This document shows positions 26,754-35,220 of a stretch of 64,000 nucleotides of DNA, one piece after another. Below the pieces are notes generated by a model. That model saw only the letters and a list, made by a program, of their open reading frames with translations, was not told the DNA's origin and ran no database searches. A program made the translations under genes and the position numbers. Each line of letters opens with the position of its first letter. Within the stretch, counting starts at the first letter, position 1. The DNA is from Saccharicrinis carchari (GTDB taxonomy: Bacteria; Bacteroidota; Bacteroidia; Bacteroidales; Marinilabiliaceae). The stretch spans positions 558,001 to 622,000 of the forward strand of contig NZ_FXTB01000001.1 in the NCBI RefSeq assembly GCF_900182605.1. The letters run 5' to 3'.

Positions 26754-28802
26754 TTAATAAGCCAATAAATCTGCTGCTGCACTCTTTATTTTTTGGGTAT
26801 CAGGCAAAATTTCGGCCTCCAAAATACGATTGAAACCCACCGGAGTAAAAACGGATCCTACCCTTTTTACCGGTGCATCGAGATACTCAAAACCAAGTTC
26901 AGTAATAATGGCTGACACTTCGGCACCAAAACCGGCAAACACCTTGTCTTCGTGCACCACAAGCGCACGCGATGTTTTTTTAATCGACGCTAATATTGCT
27001 TCCTTATCCAAGGGAATTAAAGAACGCAGGTCCATCACCTCTATATTTCCTATCCCCTCTTCTTTAAGGGCGTTGGCCGCCTCTACACACATATGCGTGG
27101 TATTACCATAAGTAATTATAGTAAGATCCGTGCCTTCACGTCTGATCCTTGCTTTACCATATGGCACTTCAAACTCGTCGGGAATGGGAGTAGCCGCCTT
27201 GGGCGAATTGTAGAGTGCCTTCGGCTCCAAATACAGGGTCATCCCCTCAGAGCGCATGGCAGTACGCAGCAAGCCTGCCGCATCATCGGCATACGAAGGA
27301 TAAACTACGCGTACCCCCGGAAAAGTTGTGAGTGCACCTTCAATAGTTTGCGAATGATAGAGTCCACCACCAATATAACCACCTGAGGCTAACCTTACGG
27401 TTACATTAGGTGAAAACTGACCTTTGGTACGCCAGTATTCGTGCGTAGTTTCTACGAACTGCTCCATGGCCGGCCAAAAATAATCAGCAAATTCGGCACC
27501 TTCAATTACAATTCGAATATCCTTATTGAAACGCGACATACCATTTGCTGTACCCATGATATAGTCTTCGGCTATAGGTGCATTAAACACCCGTTCTTTA
27601 CCAAATTCTTGTTGCATCCCCTTTGACACGTTAAAGATACCGCCTTTGTCCTTATTGGCCATGTCCTGCCCCCAGATATAAGTATGCGGGTTGTGCCTGA
27701 ACTCCTCCTTAAGCGTACCATTGAGTGCCTCAATGAGCTTTTTTGGCTCACCATCATGCTTATGCAGACCATCGGGAAATTTTTTAGGCTCGTAAGCCGG
27801 GGCGAAAACAAAGTCGTACACGCTTTCCGGTTTGGGGTCGGGAGCTGCCATAGCCGCCTTATGAGCAGCTAAAACCTCTTTTTTTACCTTAGCGTCTATT
27901 TCCTCCAGTTCTTCTTCGCTAGCCCGCTCGTAGCGGATTAACATCCTGCGGTACTTGGCCAGGGGATCGTATTCTTTTACATAATTCAGTTCGGCCTTAT
28001 CGCGGTAGAGTTCGTGTCTGTCGGAATTAGAATGCGAATGGATGCGTACGCAGTTGGCATGCACGATCACAGGTTTTTGCTCTTCTTCGGCCCATTTAAC
28101 GGCTTCTGTCATGGCATTCATCGAATCAAACACATCCTTACCGTTACAGTATATGATACGCAAATTTTTCATGCCCTCGAAGTTCTTCGCCACCTTGCGG
28201 TTGGCTGTCTGATCCTCCTTGGGTACTGAAATACCGTACCCATTATCCTGAATCACAAACACCACAGGCAACTCCTCATTACTAGCCCCATTGATGGCCT
28301 CATAAACATACCCCTCGGAAACCGAAGATTCGCCTTGCGAGCTAATGGCCACTCCTTTGGCCTTGTACGTTTTGATACCGCGAGCTATACCCGCCGCATG
28401 CAGGGTATGGTTACCCGTAGATGACGAAACGTTGTGGATATTCCACTCTGGCTTAGCAAAATGGTTAGACATGTGCCGTCCACCTCCTGCTACATCGGTA
28501 TCTTTAGATATGCCGTTAAAGATTATTTCTTCGGCAGTTAAGCCAGCCGCCAGGCAAGTCTGCAAATCCCTGTAATAGGGAAAAAGATGATCTTTGCTCC
28601 TATCGAAGTTTTGCCCGATAGCCAGCTGAATACCATCGTGCCCCGCAGCCGGCGCATGATACGACCAGCCTATGGCCTGCTTCAAATAGTTTGGCGCACG
28701 CTCATCGAGACTACGCCCCAGCCTTAAGAGGTGGTACCATTTCAGGAGTGTCTCCTTTTCCGTTGTTCTTATTTTGTATATTTCTTTTACGTCTGACTTC
28801 AT
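26754..28802 (-). CDS. Fused E1 alpha/beta component of a 2-oxoacid (branched-chain-type) dehydrogenase
   Basis: 682 residues from the ATG at 28802; an upstream TTG adds three residues. The N-terminal half is the thiamine-diphosphate-binding alpha part (RLGRSLDERAPNYLKQAIGWSYHAPAAGHDG; HNVSSSTGNHTLHAAG; GESSVSEGYVYEAINGAS then QDNGYGIS). The C-terminal half from about 350 is the beta part (LIEALNGTLKEEF; GQDMANKDKGGIFNVSKGMQQEFG; FNAPIAEDYIMGTANG). It decarboxylates a 2-oxo acid and transfers the acyl group to the lipoyl arm of E2, the gene directly upstream (36 bp). Fusion is common in Bacteroidota. Substrate is probably branched-chain 2-oxo acids or pyruvate; the sequence does not decide. 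No E3 gene is in the window. Confidence 0.92.
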   Translation of the reverse strand: MKSDVKEIYKIRTTEKETLLKWYHLLRLGRSLDERAPNYLKQAIGWSYHAPAAGHDGIQLAIGQNFDRSKDHLFPYYRDLQTCLAAGLTAEEIIFNGISKDTDVAGGGRHMSNHFAKPEWNIHNVSSSTGNHTLHAAGIARGIKTYKAKGVAISSQGESSVSEGYVYEAINGASNEELPVVFVIQDNGYGISVPKEDQTANRKVAKNFEGMKNLRIIYCNGKDVFDSMNAMTEAVKWAEEEQKPVIVHANCVRIHSHSNSDRHELYRDKAELNYVKEYDPLAKYRRMLIRYERASEEELEEIDAKVKKEVLAAHKAAMAAPDPKPESVYDFVFAPAYEPKKFPDGLHKHDGEPKKLIEALNGTLKEEFRHNPHTYIWGQDMANKDKGGIFNVSKGMQQEFGKERVFNAPIAEDYIMGTANGMSRFNKDIRIVIEGAEFADYFWPAMEQFVETTHEYWRTKGQFSPNVTVRLASGGYIGGGLYHSQTIEGALTTFPGVRVVYPSYADDAAGLLRTAMRSEGMTLYLEPKALYNSPKAATPIPDEFEVPYGKARIRREGTDLTIITYGNTTHMCVEAANALKEEGIGNIEVMDLRSLIPLDKEAILASIKKTSRALVVHEDKVFAGFGAEVSAIITELGFEYLDAPVKRVGSVFTPVGFNRILEAEILPDTQKIKSAAADLLAY

Positions 28803-28838
28803 TGTCCTCAAGTTTTAATTAAATGTCTGTGTAAATAG

Positions 28839-30197
28839 CTAAATAACCCTGTCCATATCAAACTGCTCCAGATAATCCCCAATCCTCCTCAGGAAATTAC
28901 CCCCTAGTGCACCATCCACAATACGATGATCGTAGGACAGTGAGAGGAACATTTTATGACGGATGGCTATGGCATCACCCGTGGGCGTTTCAATAACGGC
29001 CGGTTTTTTCTCGATAGAACCCACGGCCAGTATGGCTACTTGAGGTTGATTGATAATAGGTGTACCAAGAATATTTTTAAATGAACCAAAATTGGTGATG
29101 GTAAAGGTTCCGCCCTGAATGTCGTCGGGCGAGAGTTTGTTGTTACGTGCCTGGTTGGCCAGTTTGTTTACATCGGATGTGAGGCCAACGAGGTTTTTAT
29201 GATCGGCATTTTTAATAACGGGTACAATAAGGTTACCGCTGGGCAGAGCCACTGCCATACCGATATTTACATCTTTACGGTAGATAATTTTATCGCCGTC
29301 AACCGAGGTATTAACTCCCGGAAAATCGCGCAGTGCCTTGGCCGTTGCTTCAAAGAATATAGGCGTATAGGTTATTTTTTCGCCATGTTTTTTCTGATAG
29401 GCCTCTTTATTTTTATTACGCCACATCACAATGTTAGTCATATCCACCTCTACCACTGCGGTAACATGGGGCGACACCTGCTTTGACATGACCATGTGCT
29501 CGGCAATCATTTTACGCATACGATCCATTTGGACGATTTCGTCCTCGGCACTAACCGAAACCGGAGGCCGTGTTATTTGTGCAACAGGCTGGGCTGCAGA
29601 TTCAGATGATTTAGCCTCCTTTATATCGCTGGCAGAACCCGAAGCTCTTTGTTCAATATAATTCAATATGTCGGCTTTGGTTACCCGCTCGTTTTGCCCG
29701 CTTCCTTTAATTGTGTCGAGCTCTTTAAACGAAACACCTTCCTTCTTGGCGATACTCTTCACCAGAGGTGAATAGAATTTGTCGGAGCTTTTCTGCTCCT
29801 CTTGATTAACCGATGTGTCATTACCGGATTCCTTTGTGCCCTGGTCTGCTTGGGTATTCCCTGCTGTTTTGGCCGGGGTGGTATCCTGCTTATCGCTACT
29901 ACTTTCATCCTTTACCTGGGATGACTCGGGTTTTGCTTCACCTTCCGATTCATCGCCTTGGAGTGCGATAACGGCTACAGGCTTACCAACAGGGACAAGC
30001 GCATCGGTATCGTACAAAATTTCTTTAACTGTACCGGCCACCGGCGAAGGGATTTCTGAATCGACCTTGTCGGTTGCTATTTCCAACAGTAAGTCATCTT
30101 CCTCGATGGTATCCCCCACGGAAACGAACCATTTTGTTATTGTTGCTTCTTCAACGCTCTCGCCCATTTTAGGCATCAGAATTTCAAATGTTGACAT
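28839..30197 (-). CDS. Dihydrolipoamide acyltransferase (E2) of a 2-oxoacid dehydrogenase
   Basis: 452 residues. The lipoyl domain covers 1-78 with lipoyl lysine Lys44 (EIATDKVDSEIPSP). An Asp/Ser/Gln-rich flexible linker runs from about 85 to 140. A peripheral subunit-binding domain occupies about 141-186 (YSPLVKSIAKKEGVSFKELD). A second linker leads to the catalytic domain from about 220 (VQMDRMRKMIAEHMVMSK) with the catalytic SLSYDHRIVDGALGG. It forms the core of the complex with the fused E1 that follows. It is first in an operon with a good promoter at 30233-30263. Confidence 0.93.
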   Translation of the reverse strand: MSTFEILMPKMGESVEEATITKWFVSVGDTIEEDDLLLEIATDKVDSEIPSPVAGTVKEILYDTDALVPVGKPVAVIALQGDESEGEAKPESSQVKDESSSDKQDTTPAKTAGNTQADQGTKESGNDTSVNQEEQKSSDKFYSPLVKSIAKKEGVSFKELDTIKGSGQNERVTKADILNYIEQRASGSASDIKEAKSSESAAQPVAQITRPPVSVSAEDEIVQMDRMRKMIAEHMVMSKQVSPHVTAVVEVDMTNIVMWRNKNKEAYQKKHGEKITYTPIFFEATAKALRDFPGVNTSVDGDKIIYRKDVNIGMAVALPSGNLIVPVIKNADHKNLVGLTSDVNKLANQARNNKLSPDDIQGGTFTITNFGSFKNILGTPIINQPQVAILAVGSIEKKPAVIETPTGDAIAIRHKMFLSLSYDHRIVDGALGGNFLRRIGDYLEQFDMDRVI

Positions 30198-30232
30198 ATC
30201 GTTTTTATTTATTATTTCTATTTAAGCATATT

Positions 30233-30263
30233 CAAATATATATATTGTTTTAATCCAAACCAA
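30233..30263 (-). promoter_or_regulatory. Promoter of the E2-E1-flavodoxin operon
   Basis: On the minus strand a TTG at 30263-30261 precedes TATATTTG at 30240-30233 by 20 bp, the Bacteroidota -33/-7 arrangement. The -7 box is 36 bp before the E2 start codon. Confidence 0.65.
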
Positions 30264-30429
30264 AACTTTATAGTCCTTAAAAAAGGGTTAAGAGCTGGGG
30301 AACAAGCATTTGGTTAAAACGACTTTAAATAAGATAAGATAGAAATCCTACTTATTACATCTATTGATTTTTACATGTCCGAATTATAAACACACAATCG
30401 CATAAATGGTTCTGCCATCACAAATATTC

Positions 30430-32415
30430 TTATTCAACTACCCGCATTTCCGTTCTTCTGTTTCTGGCACGGCCACTCTCTGTATCGTTAGAGGCCACCG
30501 GGTTATGCATGCCTTTGCCTTTAAACGAAAGACGGTTTGCCGCTATCCCTTTCCGAATAAGATATTCATATACCTGTTGGGCTCTTTGCTTACTTAGTTC
30601 CTGATTATAGGCTACCGAGCCCACATTATCGGTATAACCCAACAACTGAATTTTTGTTTGGCTGTTTTCGTTCATAAACTCCAGCAATTTTTGCAATTCT
30701 ATCTCCGATTCTTCGCGCAACTGGTACGAATCTGTTTCGAAAAAAATATTATTGAGTATTACAGTCTCACCTGCCTGGATAGGTTTAAGATAGATATCCA
30801 ATATTCTAGGATTGTCGACCGCCGACACAGTATCCATACTAAAGTGGTCAGAATAAAACAGATATCCTTTTTTAGAAACACTTAAGGCATAAGACCCCCC
30901 TATAGGCAAGCAGACCAAAAAATCGCCTGAGAAATCTGTAGACATCGCTTCTACCACCATTTTACCATTGCTAAGATCCTTAAGCTCAAAAGAAGCCTTA
31001 AGTTTTTCGAGTGTCCGGATATCGAAAACCCGTCCCTTTACATACGAAACCGGCAGCGGCTGTAATTCCGTGGGCATTTCAAAACTATAAATATCGCGTC
31101 CTCCAAAGGATTCTCCGTACCTGTCGGACGAGAAATAGGCTGTACGACCATCTGCCGTAACCACCAGGCCAACCTCGTCGCCGGCCGTATTAATGGGAAA
31201 GCCCAGGTTGACCGGAGGCTCTACAAAAGCCCCATTTTCCATGCGTGACATAAACAAGTCGGCTTTTCCCATTCCCGGCCATCCCTCCGAAGCAAAATAC
31301 AAGGTATTGTTATCAGGATGGATAAAAGGCGACACCTCATTAAAACGTGTGTTCACCTTATCGCCCAAATTTTCGGGGGCAGCGAAAACAGGAGTACCTT
31401 CGTCATTGGTTGTGATAAGTCTGGCCCGCCAAATATCATTGCCGCCCAGCCCCCCGGCTCTGTTGCTCGCAAAATACAAGGTTCTTCCATCCGAAGAAAA
31501 AGAGGGTTGAGATTCCCAATAAGGCGTATTAACGGGGCCACCAATATTTTTGGGTTCACTCCAGCCTGTCGCCGTCCTTTGGCTGAAATAGATATCGCAG
31601 GAGCCCTTACTATCGGATCTTCCGCAGGCCGTGAAAAACATCCAATTGCCATCCGATGATAAGGTTTGCGCCCCTTCGTTGCTGCCACTATTTAAAGGTG
31701 CCGACAGCTGAATTCGCGGACTCCATTGCCCTGCCGTATCTTTTACAGAACTAAAAAAATCTTCGTGATAATGATTAGCCAGGGCATTGGCATAAGGTTT
31801 TTTTGTTAGCACAGAATCCCTGTCAACCATAACCGTATAAACCAAGGTTTGTCCATCGGCGGTGATGCTAGGCCAGTACTCATTATAATGGCTGTTAATG
31901 TTTTTGCCCAGGTTAAGCGCCTCTATGCGCTTGGGGTTTTCCATCGTGGTTTTTGCGAACTGCGCTTTTTCTATCCATTCCTGGGCTTTTTGCTTGAATT
32001 TAGAGTTGTCGGTTCGGTTGCTATATTTCCGAAACCATTGCTCCGCTTTATCGAACTCTCCCAAATGGAAACGCGCCACCCCCAAACTGTAATAGCTAAA
32101 AACAAAGAACGTAGAATCAAGCTCCACTACCCTTTCCAGATATTCGGCCTGATGCTGGTAGTCTTCCTGCTCGTAAAATACCTCCGACAGCAAAAGGTAA
32201 GCTTCTATAAAATTTGCATCCTTTTTAATGGCCTGCATAAGGGGCGCTTTGGCCTGATTGTAATGGTGAGATTTATAATGAGATAATGCTTTTTTATACA
32301 AGCTTGTTGCTTTTTTAGATGATGTGGATAATTTTTGGGCATCGGCGCCTACGGCCATACCAATAACAAGCGTAAAGACAAAAATTTTTAATACGATTCG
32401 ATAAAAATACAGCAC
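30430..32415 (-). CDS. OmpA-family envelope protein with TPR, PD40 propeller and carboxypeptidase-regulatory domains (PorE-like)
   Basis: 661 residues: signal peptide (IVLKIFVFTLVIGMAVGADAQ); TPR repeats at about 30-150; WD40-like PD40 beta-propeller strands at about 165-440 (LSSDGNWMFFTACG, FSSDGRTLYFASNRAGG, DGRTAYFSSDRYGE); a CarboxypepD_reg-like domain at about 445-535; and a C-terminal OmpA peptidoglycan-binding domain at about 545-661 (LLGYTDNVGSVAYNQELSKQRAQQV, then NRRTEMRV). This domain order and length are those of PorE, the type IX secretion component that ties the machine to peptidoglycan. Bacteroidota also hold several paralogues with the same order, so the T9SS role is only possible. 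No other por gene is in the window. Confidence 0.88.
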   Translation of the reverse strand: MLYFYRIVLKIFVFTLVIGMAVGADAQKLSTSSKKATSLYKKALSHYKSHHYNQAKAPLMQAIKKDANFIEAYLLLSEVFYEQEDYQHQAEYLERVVELDSTFFVFSYYSLGVARFHLGEFDKAEQWFRKYSNRTDNSKFKQKAQEWIEKAQFAKTTMENPKRIEALNLGKNINSHYNEYWPSITADGQTLVYTVMVDRDSVLTKKPYANALANHYHEDFFSSVKDTAGQWSPRIQLSAPLNSGSNEGAQTLSSDGNWMFFTACGRSDSKGSCDIYFSQRTATGWSEPKNIGGPVNTPYWESQPSFSSDGRTLYFASNRAGGLGGNDIWRARLITTNDEGTPVFAAPENLGDKVNTRFNEVSPFIHPDNNTLYFASEGWPGMGKADLFMSRMENGAFVEPPVNLGFPINTAGDEVGLVVTADGRTAYFSSDRYGESFGGRDIYSFEMPTELQPLPVSYVKGRVFDIRTLEKLKASFELKDLSNGKMVVEAMSTDFSGDFLVCLPIGGSYALSVSKKGYLFYSDHFSMDTVSAVDNPRILDIYLKPIQAGETVILNNIFFETDSYQLREESEIELQKLLEFMNENSQTKIQLLGYTDNVGSVAYNQELSKQRAQQVYEYLIRKGIAANRLSFKGKGMHNPVASNDTESGRARNRRTEMRVVE

Positions 32416-32511
32416 GATAAAAATGAAATATAGTTAGTTTGCACAAAAATAGCACAATTGGGCAAACCGCCATGTGGATAAAAGATATTTAGAGAAAACA
32501 CTTATACTAAA

Positions 32512-32539
32512 AAAGGCCGTTCGCAATTGAACGGCCTTT
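32512..32539 (-). terminator. Rho-independent terminator after the lipoprotein/SusCD operon
   Basis: AAAGGCCGTTC (32512-32522) pairs over 11 positions with GAACGGCCTTT (32529-32539), with a six-base loop and a T-run on the minus strand. It lies 22 bp past the lipoprotein stop codon. Confidence 0.9.
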
Positions 32540-32560
32540 AATTAAACTGGTAACAACAGC

Positions 32561-33268
32561 TTATTTTACTTCTTCCAGTATTAATTTTGAAACACCATAT
32601 TTTTCATCCGTTACTTCCACGGTAAGCGTTCCGTCCGCGTTTAAATAAATTTTGTCGACATTACCGCCAACCAGTTTTTTCTGGTTTAGTACCAAATCAT
32701 CGTAATTTAGCTCTGTAAAATCTCTCATCCCGATTTTAAAGATACAAAGACCGGTTTCTTCATTGGTAATATCGTCTATTTTTAAGTCATCGGCAGCGAA
32801 TGGTGCTGCGATAACCCGCCTAAACGATGCCAAAGTACTTTCTTTTCCCAATATAAATCCCCACTCTGCAAAATCCGGATAAAGGTCATCTTGAAATGCC
32901 TTTAGTTGAACGTCAATCTCTTCATCACTTAAATTAACATCAACTTTGGCTTTGGCGGAATCACCTTCCATTCCGAATGACAATACAAGGTTGAAATTTT
33001 TAGCATGTTCCGCTTTAGCAATTGTTGTTAATGCATCGGCTCCATCTTCTGTTTTTGACGCCGCTAAAAGATCAGCCGAAGGTTCAAATGCTTTATATGC
33101 CCATTGCTTGGCTATTACCATGTTGTAATTAACGGTAATTTCTGCCAATAACTCTTTCTTATCTTTTGCTTCCTGCTCCTCCGGGGTTAAATCGTCATCG
33201 CTCGAACAAGAAGAAAAACTTACTACTGCACCCAACATGAGCACAAAAAACACATTCATTTTTTTCAT
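32561..33268 (-). CDS. Lipoprotein of unknown function at the end of the SusCD locus
   Basis: 235 residues from the ATG at 33268; three more residues are possible from 33277. Lipoprotein signal MKKMNVFFVLMLGAVVSFSSC with the lipid-bearing cysteine followed by SSDDDLTPEE, an acidic tail of the kind that sends Bacteroidota lipoproteins to the cell surface. The mature part is mixed alpha/beta and I cannot name the family. It lies 57 bp after the previous lipoprotein gene and before the terminator, so it is probably the last member of the SusCD transcript, possibly a surface-exposed accessory binding protein. Confidence 0.75.
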   Translation of the reverse strand: MKKMNVFFVLMLGAVVSFSSCSSDDDLTPEEQEAKDKKELLAEITVNYNMVIAKQWAYKAFEPSADLLAASKTEDGADALTTIAKAEHAKNFNLVLSFGMEGDSAKAKVDVNLSDEEIDVQLKAFQDDLYPDFAEWGFILGKESTLASFRRVIAAPFAADDLKIDDITNEETGLCIFKIGMRDFTELNYDDLVLNQKKLVGGNVDKIYLNADGTLTVEVTDEKYGVSKLILEEVK

Positions 33269-33325
33269 CGTAATCATTTTAATTTTTGGAATTTCTCCCT
33301 TTTGTTTATAATAAATAATAAAAGT

Positions 33326-33826
33326 TTATTTTTGAAAAGAGTAGGTTTTAAAACGTTTTTGCCTGGCTTCGTTTTCCTTTTTTATCCCGTACAAACCGGC
33401 TATAACCTGCTCCTTATCTACCTCTTTTATGCGTATGGTCAATTTAAATTTACTCACTTCGTCCTGCGGCAGGTTGAGCGCGCTAACGGTAAAACTCCCG
33501 TAGTTATGCCCTGCCCGTATGGTCACCTTTTCCTGAAACGTAAAATTATCATTCAGCACTCCCTGCGTCTCTTCGTCAACCATCTCCAGATAAACAACAA
33601 GATCTTCGTTGATGGTACTACTGAGCACCAAACTATCTTTGAACACGCCAGCTTGCATGGTTTGATTGGTAGATTCATGGACACCTAAGCGGACAGCCGA
33701 CTGCTCGGAACTAAGGCTCACAAAAGGATACCCCTTATAATATTTTTCTTCCGAAACATTTTCATAAGGATTTTCGCACGAAGCAAACACCCATAAAGCA
33801 AATAACACTATAACTATATTCTTCAT
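33326..33826 (-). CDS. SusD-associated lipoprotein, DUF4843-like
   Basis: 166 residues. Lipoprotein signal MKNIVIVLFALWVFASC with Cys17, then ENPYENVSEEKYYKGYPFVSLS. The rest is beta-rich (DSLVLSSTINEDLVVYLEMVDEE; KVTIRAGHNYGSFTVSALNLP), like the small lipoproteins (DUF4843 and relatives) that follow susD in peptide-type loci. It starts six bases after the susD stop, so co-transcription is near certain. The family name is given with moderate confidence. Confidence 0.75.
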   Translation of the reverse strand: MKNIVIVLFALWVFASCENPYENVSEEKYYKGYPFVSLSSEQSAVRLGVHESTNQTMQAGVFKDSLVLSSTINEDLVVYLEMVDEETQGVLNDNFTFQEKVTIRAGHNYGSFTVSALNLPQDEVSKFKLTIRIKEVDKEQVIAGLYGIKKENEARQKRFKTYSFQK

Positions 33827-33832
33827 GTGTAT

Positions 33833-35203
33833 TTAATTAATGTATGGATTTGAATTGGTTTCTACTTTGGGAATATCCCAAACATATAAAGGCGAATTGG
33901 GCGCCAGCACTTTACCGTTATTACGCTGTACCACTATGTTCAACTCATCGGACAAGCGCTTTAAATCATAAAACCGTAATCCCTCGGCAAACAGCTCTTT
34001 ACGGCGTTCTTTTAGGATATCCGAAATTTCGGGCCTCGCGGTCAGTAATTCGGCCCCTCTCTTTTCCTTCAATATATTCAGCACGCGCATTGCTTCGTCG
34101 GGATCCGACGGCAATATCGCTTCGGCATAAATCAAATACTGCTCCCCCAGGCGAAAATGCTTATAATGCAGGTTTCGATCGCTTTGGCTGTTGCGCTCGT
34201 TTTCCGGGATAATATGTTTGTAAGGCATTAAGTTGGGACCGATGTAGGAAGACCCTTTACGCACGTCGTCCACCGAAAAGCTGGCCATTAGCTCATCGCT
34301 TAATCGCACACCATTGGTCACATACATTTCGTGATAATCCACCAAGTCGGCATCGTCAGTATCACTCAAATCGTGGGTCATAAAAATAATCTCATTATTA
34401 CCACTCCCAAATTGGTCTTCCCACAACATCCAATAATCATCTTTGGGCAGCAATGGGGTATTAATAAAATGAGCCGCAGCATTTTGGGCCATCTCCAAGT
34501 CGCCGGTAAAAAGCGCTATCCTTGCGCGAAGGGCACGTACCGCATCCAAACCGAATTGGTAGGCTTTATAATTGGACGAAGGGGCATATCCGCTTTCCAC
34601 AAACAGCTGTTCCGCCTTCTCCAAATCGCTAAAAATTTGCCCGTACACCTCGCCCAGAGTAGCCTTGGGCAGATATTCCAATTCGAGTTTAATTTTTAGC
34701 GGTATGGCCGCTTCTCCAATGTTTTGGCCATTGAAACGGGGGGCATACAATTGCACCAGGTTAAACAATGACCATGCCCGTAGTCCCAGGGCTTGAGCAT
34801 AAATTTGGTCGATTTGATTTTGTTCGTTTTCATCGGCAGCGGGAACGATGGGGTAATTGCCTATCAACACATTTTGGTTGGCGATCAACTGATATTGATA
34901 AGTCCAGATAAAGGGCTGTGGCTGGGTTTGATAATCCCAATTATAAATGTAGTAATTGGTGGGTGCATAGCCCGGTATCACACTCGAAAAGTCATCGCTC
35001 GCAAAATCGGTGCTTTGCATATTCATCACCGATGATGTTAGGTTGCGGAACACATTGTTTAAGGCCATTTGGTATGAGTCCACATCAGAAAAGGCCGTTT
35101 CTTCGGGGACCACATGTTTGGGTGTGATATCCAGCAATTCGCAAGCCGACAGCAGTACGGTGCCGTAAAATGCTATTTGTATATTTCTAATTATCTTTTT
35201 CAT
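33833..35203 (-). CDS. SusD/RagB-family outer-membrane lipoprotein
   Basis: 456 residues. Lipoprotein signal with Cys21 (GTVLLSACELLDITPKHVVPEE), the SusD-family opening with FSDVDSYQMALNNVFRNL, TPR-like helices in the middle (LRALRARIALFTGDLEMAQNAAAHFIN), and the C-terminal ILKERRKELFAEGLRFYDLKRL, the most conserved block of the family. It forms the lid over the SusC barrel and captures substrate at the cell surface. At 456 residues it is at the short end of the family. It follows susC by 17 bp. Confidence 0.93.
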   Translation of the reverse strand: MKKIIRNIQIAFYGTVLLSACELLDITPKHVVPEETAFSDVDSYQMALNNVFRNLTSSVMNMQSTDFASDDFSSVIPGYAPTNYYIYNWDYQTQPQPFIWTYQYQLIANQNVLIGNYPIVPAADENEQNQIDQIYAQALGLRAWSLFNLVQLYAPRFNGQNIGEAAIPLKIKLELEYLPKATLGEVYGQIFSDLEKAEQLFVESGYAPSSNYKAYQFGLDAVRALRARIALFTGDLEMAQNAAAHFINTPLLPKDDYWMLWEDQFGSGNNEIIFMTHDLSDTDDADLVDYHEMYVTNGVRLSDELMASFSVDDVRKGSSYIGPNLMPYKHIIPENERNSQSDRNLHYKHFRLGEQYLIYAEAILPSDPDEAMRVLNILKEKRGAELLTARPEISDILKERRKELFAEGLRFYDLKRLSDELNIVVQRNNGKVLAPNSPLYVWDIPKVETNSNPYIN

Positions 35204-35220
35204 TGTACACGCAGTTTAGC

